Positions 7,295-12,743 of a DNA stretch of 12,743 bases are shown one piece after another. The notes under the pieces are model-generated. The model searched no databases and had not been told where the DNA came from. It saw nothing but the letters and a program-made list of their open reading frames with translations. Within the stretch, counting starts at the first letter, position 1, and each line of letters opens with the position of its first letter. This DNA is from JACNKV01 sp964645915 (GTDB lineage: Bacteria > Fidelibacterota > Marinisomatia > Marinisomatales > JACNKV01): contig CAZYDH010000036.1 of the NCBI GenBank assembly GCA_964645915.1, positions 1 through 12,743 on the forward strand. The letters are read 5' to 3'. The position numbers and the translations under genes are program-made.

Positions 7295-7948
7295 ATGAAA
7301 ATAAGATCATTTCTCATTTTAATCTTTATATTTGCTTCTTTCATCACAGCCCAAGACATTACCGCCACAACCTCAGATGGTAAAGAAGTCATTCTTCATT
7401 CAAATGGAGCTTGGGAATACGCTCCGGAAAAGATATTTGATATTCCGGTAAGTGGGTCATTTACAATCGGTCCCAAAGATGCCAAAGTTACAATTATCGA
7501 GTGGACAGATTTTCAATGACCGTATTGTGCACGATCCGTCAGTTTGATGGACAAAATTGCTGAAAAGTACCCGAATGATGTACAAATCGTCATAAAGAAT
7601 TATCCACTGAATTCTCATAAACAAGCTTTTAAAGCAGCCTTGTACTGTCTGGCGGCTGACAGACAGGGAAAATATTATGAGATGTATAAAATGATTTTTG
7701 AACGATATAAAGAATTGAAGACGAATGAGAATCTTCCGGTAATGTTTGCTAAAGAACTTGGTTTGGATATGGAAAAATTCTATCAGGATGTTCAAGATCC
7801 GGCTCTAAAAGATCAGATCAATCTCGAAAAACAACAACTTCGTTCAACAGGCCTCCGTCTTTCGATACCCAAGTTTCTTGTCAACGGAAAAGAATGGAAT
7901 CGAAAACAATCCCTGGAAAAGATTATCGAAAATATTCTAACAGAGTAA
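7295..7948 (+). CDS. DsbA-like thioredoxin-fold selenoprotein (in-frame TGA as Sec)
   Basis: Read through the TGA at 7517-7519, this is a 217-residue protein. Residues 1-19 are a signal peptide (IRSFLILIFIFASFITA). A short TSDGKEVILHSNGAWEY module follows, then a thioredoxin fold of the DsbA type: KVTIIEWTDFQ, residue 75 encoded by TGA, then PYC with Cys78, so the active site reads U-P-Y-C where relatives have C-P-Y-C. The frame stays open and family-like after the TGA: a helical insert, the conserved IVIKNYPL strand, and a cis-proline loop (LSIPKFLVNGKEW) near the end. A hairpin suited to be a SECIS lies just downstream. The predicted role is periplasmic thiol/disulfide exchange. GAAGGAG before the ATG is a strong ribosome binding site, and queF ends one base upstream. 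If Sec is not inserted, translation would stop at 74 residues without an active site. A nonsense mutation of TGC/TGT or a sequencing error is the alternative. Confidence 0.85.
7535..7551 (+). promoter_or_regulatory. Candidate bacterial SECIS hairpin
   Basis: TCCGTCA at 7535-7541 pairs with TGATGGA at 7545-7551 (seven pairs, one G-T wobble) around the loop GTT. The loop begins 22 bases after the TGA, and its first base is G. Bacterial SECIS models ask for a stem-loop inside the coding sequence with its apical loop about 16-37 bases after UGA and a G at one of the first loop positions, so this fits. Such hairpins bind SelB carrying Sec-tRNA. The stem is short, and no experiment supports it. Confidence 0.65.
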
Positions 7949-7999
7949 AAAAGATCAGACCTCGAAAAAGCGATCTCACGACTCGCTGACCTCTTGATC
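7947..7999 (-). terminator. Nested terminator hairpins downstream of kdsD
   Basis: Read on the minus strand, an inner stem AGCGA/TCGCT (7983-7987 with 7969-7973) is followed by five T. An outer stem GATCA/TGATC (7995-7999 with 7953-7957) is followed at once by six T. Either could act as the rho-independent terminator of kdsD. The second T-run overlaps the stop codon of the convergent selenoprotein gene. Confidence 0.65.
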
Positions 8000-8045
8000 C
8001 AAACTTAACCTTTCTAAATCATCTCGTTTTTCTTATATTAAAAAT

Positions 8046-9020
8046 CTATTCACTATAAATTTGGTATGTACCAACAACTTTATCAATGTCTAGGACGATC
8101 ACGGTAGATATCTTTTTCTGTTTCATTAAATCTTCCACCGTTTGAATGGTGTCGGATTGTTGAACGGTAATCGGTACACGGGTCATGTGTTCTATAATAT
8201 TCAATTTTGACAATGATCCGAACTTGATCAATCCTCGTCGTAAATCACCATCCGTAATCAGGCCCTTTAAGTTCTCAGGTGTTCCGATCAATGCCATCCC
8301 TAATTTACCTTCACTCATTTTTACAAGTAATTCTTCATTCGATATATTCTCAGGAACAAAAGGTAGATCGTGAGTGCGCATTACATCACTGACATTGGTC
8401 AGAATTTTTCTTCCCAAACTTCCTCCCGGATGAAATCGAGCAAAGGACTCCTTTGCGAAATTCCGCTGTTTCATTAATGCGACTGTTATTGCATCACCAA
8501 CAACCAATGCGACTGTTGTAGAGGATGTCGGAGCTAAGTTTAACGGACAGGCTTCTTTTTCTACTTTTGTTGAAATAACAAAATCTGCATTATTAGCTAA
8601 GGTAGAATCCAGGTCTCCCGTAATACCGATGATCTTGTTGTTATTTTCACGTAAAAACGGGATGATCTGCAATATCTCATCGGTTTCACCTGAATTTGAA
8701 ATAGCGATCACGATATCCCCTTTTTGGAACATTCCAAGGTCTCCATGATAGGCCTCTCCGGAATGAACAAAAAAGCTTGTCGTCCCGGTACTTGCTAAAG
8801 ATGCTGCGATCTTTTGTCCTATTAAACCGGATTTTCCCATCCCGGTTACGACCACCCTTCCTTCGGTATTGATTATCTCACGGATCGCCTTTTCAAAATC
8901 ATTATTGATCGTGTTACTAATTTTTTCTAACTCCCGGATCTCTATTTGAAAAACTTCCCGGGCATTTTCGATTATTCTGGACATAATTTTATATGATGTT
9001 AAATAATTTTCTGGTTTCAA
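8046..9020 (-). CDS. kdsD: D-arabinose-5-phosphate isomerase (KdsD/KpsF)
   Basis: The enzyme converts ribulose 5-phosphate to arabinose 5-phosphate, the first step to the LPS sugar Kdo, in the cytoplasm. With the TTG start the SIS domain covers residues about 40-185: GMGKSGLIGQKIAASLASTG with Lys63, FFVHSGEAYHGDLGM, ISNSGET with Glu112, EACPLNLAPTSSTT, and FHPGGSLG with His197. Two CBS domains fill the rest (ITDGDLRRG marks the first). The start may be TTG at 9020 (324 residues) or, more like the family, ATG at 8984 (312 residues, MSRIIENAREVF). The last residues, VVGTYQIYSE, replace the usual G-V-x-H-x-H-D-L-L ending, so the second CBS domain is a little short and altered. No other Kdo genes lie beside it. 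Confidence 0.93.
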   Translation of the reverse strand: MKPENYLTSYKIMSRIIENAREVFQIEIRELEKISNTINNDFEKAIREIINTEGRVVVTGMGKSGLIGQKIAASLASTGTTSFFVHSGEAYHGDLGMFQKGDIVIAISNSGETDEILQIIPFLRENNNKIIGITGDLDSTLANNADFVISTKVEKEACPLNLAPTSSTTVALVVGDAITVALMKQRNFAKESFARFHPGGSLGRKILTNVSDVMRTHDLPFVPENISNEELLVKMSEGKLGMALIGTPENLKGLITDGDLRRGLIKFGSLSKLNIIEHMTRVPITVQQSDTIQTVEDLMKQKKISTVIVLDIDKVVGTYQIYSE

Positions 9021-9071
9021 TAACCATTTCCGTTAGCTCAACCGGTATTGATATTTACGAACAGGGTTAAC

Positions 9072-9098
9072 TTATTACATGGTTAACTATGTAGTCAA
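9072..9098 (-). promoter_or_regulatory. Possible kdsD promoter with an inverted repeat in its spacer
   Basis: On the minus strand TTGACT (9098-9093) and TAATAA (9077-9072) resemble -35 and -10 boxes, though the 15-base spacer is short. An 18-base inverted repeat, TACATGGTTAACTATGTA at 9076-9093, centred on GTTAAC and broken at only one pair, fills the spacer and could bind a dimeric regulator. The rest of the 157-base gap between the lipoprotein and kdsD shows nothing I can name. Confidence 0.25.
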
Positions 9099-9177
9099 CA
9101 TGTATTCACTATTTTCAGACTTTATAAGCTATACAAAGAGTCGAAAGGAAAACGATTAGAAAAGGTTTCGTATCGTA

Positions 9178-9654
9178 TTATCGGTTTTTTATTAATTCAA
9201 TCTCTTTAATGTAGGCTTTTGCATCTACAGAATGAGTAACAGAATTATTAAGCATTCGGATCGTAAAAACTCCCACAAAAAAAGAATCCACTTCCTGTGC
9301 ACCAAAATTACTTCTAACACGTGTATTTACACCTCCGGACATTGTGGTGGTGGTTTCGAATGTTAGGTCAGAATCCAAAAATTCCTTTTTACCTACATGC
9401 TTATAGCTACTATCTGCAATCACTATAAAATGAGAAAACCCATTCTTCACTGTGACTTTTGCACAACGATAAATAAGATTTTGTCTTACTTCTTCCTGGC
9501 TTTGTTGTTGATTCCCTTCAAAAATCACTTGAGAGGTTGTTTCATCTATTTTGTTTTCACTGTAACTGATAGTAGTGGATCTATTTTGAACTGTACAACC
9601 AACTAACAGGAAAATGAAAACCAATGTACTAATTTGTTTTATGGTTATATACAT
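9178..9654 (-). CDS. Small lipoprotein, CC0125/CC1285-like
   Basis: The 158-residue protein has a lipoprotein signal: hydrophobic residues 8-17, then the lipobox LVGC with Cys20 as the lipidated residue. The body resembles the small lipoprotein family in which an F-x-G-N segment (here VIFEGNQQQS) precedes a helix with an R-C/A-A-x-x-T motif (LIYRCAKVTVKNG) and a F-x-x-x-x-D/S strand (HFIVIADSSY). The family's function is not known. A basic, Asn/Ser-rich middle and a Lys-rich end follow. GAGG at 9664-9667 is a good ribosome binding site for the ATG at 9654. It begins 25 bases after ahcY ends, so it is probably the third gene of the metK-ahcY transcript, although its link to methyl metabolism is not evident. 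The family match is from memory and tentative. Confidence 0.75.
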   Translation of the reverse strand: MYITIKQISTLVFIFLLVGCTVQNRSTTISYSENKIDETTSQVIFEGNQQQSQEEVRQNLIYRCAKVTVKNGFSHFIVIADSSYKHVGKKEFLDSDLTFETTTTMSGGVNTRVRSNFGAQEVDSFFVGVFTIRMLNNSVTHSVDAKAYIKEIELIKNR

Positions 9655-9679
9655 AGGTTTAGTCCTCAGTTAAGTAGTC

Positions 9680-11101
9680 TTAGTATCGATAATTGTCCGG
9701 TTTAAATGGACCTTTCTGTGAAATTCCAAGATATTCAGATTGTTTCTTTGTCAATTTTGTCAACGATACGCCTAAATGATCAAGATGGAGTCTGGCCACT
9801 TCTTCATCCAGTATTTTCGGAAGTGTATATACACCAATTTCAGGTTTATCTTTTACCAGCGCTATCTGAGCGAGTACTTGATTTGTGAATGAGTTACTCA
9901 TCACAAACGATGGATGTCCTGTGGCATTCCCAAGATTTACCAAACGTCCTTCTGAAAGCAGAAAGATTTGATGCCCATTATTAAAATCATATCGATCCAC
10001 CTGTTGTTTGATGGTTGTCCTCTTAGCATCATATGCCTGATTCAGTAACTCCACTTCAATTTCATTATCAAAATGACCGATATTGCAAACGATGGATTGA
10101 TCTTTCATGTTTCGCATATGCTCCAGTGTGATCACGTCACAATTCCCTGTTGCGGTGACAAATATACTAGCTTCAGGCAATGCTTCTTCCATAGTAACTA
10201 CTTCAAATCCTTCCATGGCTGCTTGGAGAGCACAGATCGGATCAATTTCAGTGATCAGAACTCTAGCTCCATATCCTCTCATTGATTGTGCAGATCCGCG
10301 TCCGACATCACCATATCCGCAGACACAAACAGTTTTTCCGGCGATCATAACATCCGTGGCTCTTTTAATTCCATCCGCCAAAGACTCTCGGCATCCATAG
10401 ATATTGTCGAATTTTGATTTAGTAACAGAATCGTTCACATTATAAGCTGGGAAGAGTAACGATCCTTTTTGCTCCATCTGTACCAAACGATGAACTCCTG
10501 TTGTGGTTTCCTCAGAAACACCAATAAGATTATCGACAACTTTATGCCAGTGAGTAGGGTCTTTTTCCAAAACTTCCCTCAGCAATTTTTCTACAACCTG
10601 TTCTTCTCGGACAGTTGTTGTGATCTTCGGCACTTTTCCATGCTCAGCAAAATAATTTTCTAATTCATATCCCTTATGAATAAGTAATGTTGCATCCCCG
10701 CCATCATCAACAATCAGATCGCAACCTTCATCCCCCGGGAATGTTAATGCCTGTAAGGTACACCACCAATACTCTTCCAATGTTTCACCCTTCCAGGCAA
10801 ATACCGGTGTTCCTGTTTCTGCAATCGCAGCAGCAGCATGATCCTGTGTGGAAAAAATATTGCAACTTGCCCATCGAACATCCGCACCAAGTTCTTTAAG
10901 CGTTTCGATCAATACAGCTGTTTCGACCGTCATATGAAGCGATCCGGTTACTTTAAAACCACTTAATGGTTTTTCATTCCCATATTTTTTCCGGATTTGC
11001 ATAAGCCCCGGCATTTCTTTTTCTGCAATATCAATTGCTAAACGACCTGCTGGTGCTAGTTCAATATCTTTTATTTTATACTTTAAATCTTCGGCAATCA
11101 T
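9680..11101 (-). CDS. ahcY: Adenosylhomocysteinase (S-adenosylhomocysteine hydrolase)
   Basis: AhcY splits S-adenosylhomocysteine into homocysteine and adenosine using bound NAD+, which relieves inhibition of methyltransferases. At 473 residues it is the long form with the insert of about 40 residues after DDGGDAT (residues about 150-190). Substrate-site elements are present: SLHMTVETAVL with His56, VDDGGD, GVSEETTTGVHR with the Glu pair at 197-198, and NVNDSVTKSKFDN with Lys228/Asp232. Cys237 in YGCRESL is conserved. The NAD Rossmann loop is VCGYGDVGRG (about 260-269). NATGHPSFVMSNSFTNQ and the C-terminal KPDNYRY, close to the family's K-P-D-H-Y-R-Y, complete it. AGGA (11108-11111 on the plus strand) precedes the ATG by six or seven bases. 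It lies 86 bases downstream of metK and shares its riboswitch. Confidence 0.98.
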   Translation of the reverse strand: MIAEDLKYKIKDIELAPAGRLAIDIAEKEMPGLMQIRKKYGNEKPLSGFKVTGSLHMTVETAVLIETLKELGADVRWASCNIFSTQDHAAAAIAETGTPVFAWKGETLEEYWWCTLQALTFPGDEGCDLIVDDGGDATLLIHKGYELENYFAEHGKVPKITTTVREEQVVEKLLREVLEKDPTHWHKVVDNLIGVSEETTTGVHRLVQMEQKGSLLFPAYNVNDSVTKSKFDNIYGCRESLADGIKRATDVMIAGKTVCVCGYGDVGRGSAQSMRGYGARVLITEIDPICALQAAMEGFEVVTMEEALPEASIFVTATGNCDVITLEHMRNMKDQSIVCNIGHFDNEIEVELLNQAYDAKRTTIKQQVDRYDFNNGHQIFLLSEGRLVNLGNATGHPSFVMSNSFTNQVLAQIALVKDKPEIGVYTLPKILDEEVARLHLDHLGVSLTKLTKKQSEYLGISQKGPFKPDNYRY

Positions 11102-11187
11102 AATATGTCCTGTGTTAAATTATTTATGTTGAGAATCAAAAAGGTTTTAATTCTAATATTTTTAGTTTTATCAATATATCTTTTTAC

Positions 11188-12384
11188 TTAATTAAAATAG
11201 TTTTTTAATTCATCGACTTTGTCAGTTTTTTCCCAAGTAAAATTATCTTCATTCCTTCCAAAATGTCCATAAGCTGAAGTTGAACGATAAATTGGTCTTT
11301 TTAAATTCAAATGATCAATGATTTCCTTTGGTTTTAATGGAAATATCTTTTGCACGAGTTCTGTTAATTCATCATCATTTCGAATTCCGGTATTAAAGGT
11401 TTTAACTGACAGGGACGTTGGTTCAGCAACTCCAATAGAATAAGATAATTGCACTTCACATCGGTCTGCTAACTCCGCAGCCACAATATTTTTTGCAATA
11501 TACCGTGCCATGTATGTGGCAGAGCGATCTACTTTTGAAGGATCTTTCCCGGAGAATGCTCCACCGCCATGGGGTGCGTAACCTCCATAAGTATCTACAA
11601 TGATCTTCCGTCCGGTTAGTCCTGTATCTGCTTCAGGACCTCCTGTGACGAATCGACCGGTTCCATTCACAATAAAATCCTTTTCATATTTGATCCCAAA
11701 TTTTTCAAGAACCGGAATAATGACCTTTTTTGTGACTTCAGATTCGATAAAATTACGTTCCTTTTCTTGGGTTGAGAAACGATGTAGCATATCATCGTGC
11801 TGTGTAGCGATGACAACCTTTTTTACTGAAATTGGTTTATGGTCTTGATACTCAACTGTTACCTGTGATTTACCATCCGGTCTTAACCATGAAAGACTCC
11901 CCTGCTTTCGTTGTTTAGTTAATTGGCGAGTCAATGCATGTGCAATCATAATTGGTAGCGGCATCAATTCCGGAGTTTCTGTACAGGCATATCCAAACAT
12001 CAAACCCTGATCCCCTGCTCCTTGTTCGTGATCTTTTACTTCATCAACCCCTACGGCGATATCATTGCTTTGAGAGTGAAGCATTGAAAATACTCTGGTT
12101 TCATCACTATTCATTCCATAATCGGCGTCGATGTATCCTATTTCTTCCAGCGTTCTTTTTGCAATTTTTTCTACTTCACAAAATCCACGAGTTCTGACCT
12201 CTCCTGCAACTGTGATCATTCCCTTTGTAGCCAGTGTTTCACACGCCACATGAGATTCTGGGTCTTGTTCTAATAAATTATCCAATATTGCATCAGAAAT
12301 CGCATCACAGACTTTGTCCGGATGTCCTTCAGTAACTGATTCCGATGTAAATAAACATTTTCTCATATTAATCTTTCTATTCAT
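11188..12384 (-). CDS. metK: S-adenosylmethionine synthetase
   Basis: MetK makes S-adenosylmethionine from methionine and ATP; it is cytoplasmic and tetrameric and needs Mg and K ions. Recognised elements in order: FTSESVTEGHPDKVCD (ATP/metal, His21 and Asp23), GEVRTRG, the GAGDQGLMFGYA signature, RPDGKSQVTVEY, NGTGRFVTGGPEADTGLTGRK, and GGGAFSGKDPSKVDRS, the P-loop-like second signature. All expected domains are complete. Two ATG codons are available: 12384 gives 398 residues, and 12366 gives 392 residues starting MRKCLFTSESVTEG, which matches the family's usual start better and is preceded by an AGAAAG-like site. It is the first gene of the metK-ahcY unit, behind a SAM-II-type leader and an intrinsic terminator, so it should be shut down when SAM is plentiful. 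Confidence 0.98.
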   Translation of the reverse strand: MNRKINMRKCLFTSESVTEGHPDKVCDAISDAILDNLLEQDPESHVACETLATKGMITVAGEVRTRGFCEVEKIAKRTLEEIGYIDADYGMNSDETRVFSMLHSQSNDIAVGVDEVKDHEQGAGDQGLMFGYACTETPELMPLPIMIAHALTRQLTKQRKQGSLSWLRPDGKSQVTVEYQDHKPISVKKVVIATQHDDMLHRFSTQEKERNFIESEVTKKVIIPVLEKFGIKYEKDFIVNGTGRFVTGGPEADTGLTGRKIIVDTYGGYAPHGGGAFSGKDPSKVDRSATYMARYIAKNIVAAELADRCEVQLSYSIGVAEPTSLSVKTFNTGIRNDDELTELVQKIFPLKPKEIIDHLNLKRPIYRSTSAYGHFGRNEDNFTWEKTDKVDELKNYFN

Positions 12385-12404
12385 TAATTTTATAGTTTAA
12401 CAAT

Positions 12405-12430
12405 AAAAAAGCCGGTGGCTAAATCCGGCT
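12405..12430 (-). terminator. Intrinsic terminator in the metK leader (attenuator)
   Basis: On the minus strand AGCCGG (12430-12425) and CCGGCT (12415-12410) form a perfect six-pair stem around the nine-base loop ATTTAGCCA, followed directly by a run of T to 12405. It lies between the SAM-binding element and the metK start, so it is placed to end transcription early. The loop bases TTTAGC are complementary to GCTAAA in the riboswitch, which gives a simple way for the two structures to exclude each other. Confidence 0.85.
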
Positions 12431-12443
12431 ACATATTGTTTAA

Positions 12444-12495
12444 CCTTTTTAGCTTCAATTCTTTAACGTCGCGGCAATAGGGCTCAAATCTCGAC
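12444..12495 (-). promoter_or_regulatory. SAM-II-type S-adenosylmethionine riboswitch
   Basis: On the minus strand this 52-base element follows the SAM-II pseudoknot plan. P1 is formed by GTCG (12495-12492) and CGAC (12471-12468). Loop 1 carries GATTTGAG. The first strand of the second helix reads CCCTATTGC, against CCGTATTGC in the known marine SAM-II RNA. After a TTAAAG loop, the closing strand reads GAAGCTAAAAAGG, almost identical to the SAM-II consensus. The ends GC/GC and CC/GG pair as the pseudoknot requires. SAM-V RNAs share much of the binding core and are the main alternative. The position just before an intrinsic terminator and metK fits SAM feedback on transcription. SAM-II is best known from Alphaproteobacteria and Bacteroidota. 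Confidence 0.88.
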
Positions 12496-12658
12496 AGGTC
12501 AAAATTACGAGTTTCTGAGAATAGGAATCAAAGGATTCTTCCAGGTGTTCTCTTATTAAATTTTAAGCTATGTCATTAAAATATTAATATTTTAATTTTC
12601 ATACTTGAATATAATTCATTAATTTTCTCGGCTTCATTTGAAGTATTTATTTAAAATT
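12496..12658. other. Shared upstream region of metK and tRNA-Lys
   Basis: This region between the divergent metK leader and tRNA gene must hold both promoters, but I cannot place them with confidence. It contains a small GAATC/GATTC inverted repeat at 12525-12538, an AT-only perfect palindrome of 22 bases at 12575-12596 centred on ATTAAT, and a short CTTCA/TGAAG repeat at 12632-12643. No ORF is supported. Confidence 0.5.
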
Positions 12659-12731
12659 GACTCCGTAGCTCAGTTGGTAGAGCAGTGGCCTTTTAAGCCA
12701 TTGGCCGAGCGTTCGAGTCGCTCCGGAGTCA
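12659..12731 (+). tRNA. tRNA-Lys (anticodon TTT)
   Basis: The full cloverleaf is present. The acceptor stem is GACTCCG (12659-12665) with CGGAGTC (12724-12730). The D arm is GCTC/GAGC with loop AGTTGGTA. The anticodon stem is GTGGC/GCCAT (one G-T pair) with loop CTTTTAA, so the anticodon is TTT at 12692-12694. The variable loop has five bases. The T arm is GAGCG/CGCTC with loop TTCGAGT. The discriminator is A at 12731. The CCA end is not encoded. The tRNA reads AAA and AAG lysine codons. Confidence 0.97.
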
Positions 12732-12743
12732 CTCTATAAACCC

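Noticed and set aside
10107..10400. 97-codon plus-strand ORF opposite ahcY
   Set aside because: It is the antisense of a highly conserved enzyme gene and shows no family features of its own.
1..12743. CRISPR array, insertion sequence or prophage
   Set aside because: There are no spaced direct repeats, transposase or integrase genes. The type III-E comparison for the CHAT protein is by domain analogy only.

Overview
The window is AT-rich Gram-negative bacterial chromosome. An outer-membrane-barrel-like protein, a lipoprotein and an arabinose-5-phosphate isomerase (for LPS Kdo) show a two-membrane cell. The TPR-CHAT protein, a membrane zinc-finger anti-sigma factor and many hydrophobic, Lys/Asn-rich proteins suggest a member of the Fibrobacterota-Chlorobiota-Bacteroidota group or a related candidate phylum such as Marinimicrobia. 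That placement is inference, since no rRNA is present.

Layout. (1) 1-550: one weak hypothetical ORF and unexplained AT-rich sequence. (2) 554-4927, plus strand: a tight three-gene unit of a beta-barrel-like exported protein, a GNAT acetyltransferase and a large exported TPR-CHAT putative cysteine protease; the last two genes start at TTG and overlap the gene before. (3) 4936-6544, minus strand, convergent with the CHAT gene with an 8-nt gap: a divergent sigma-70-like factor followed by an overlapping single-pass zinc-finger anti-sigma factor. (4) 6545-6906: a gene-free stretch with two strong hairpins, one shaped like a plus-strand terminator. (5) 6907-7948, plus strand: queF and a DsbA-like exported oxidoreductase whose first active-site cysteine codon is an in-frame TGA followed by a SECIS-like hairpin, so probably a selenoprotein. 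(6) 7947-9020, minus strand: kdsD/kpsF with its own terminator. (7) 9178-12495, minus strand: a metK-ahcY-lipoprotein operon headed by a SAM-II-type riboswitch and an intrinsic terminator. (8) 12659-12731, plus strand: tRNA-Lys(UUU), divergent from metK.

How the parts work together. MetK makes S-adenosylmethionine and AhcY clears the S-adenosylhomocysteine that methyltransferases produce. The SAM-binding leader upstream gives direct feedback by premature termination. The sigma/anti-sigma pair facing an exported TPR-CHAT putative protease suggests, but does not prove, an envelope signalling circuit in which the protease acts on the periplasmic part of the anti-sigma factor. The strongest unusual observation is the UGA-interrupted U-P-Y-C active site; the SAM-II leader and the CHAT/sigma arrangement come next.
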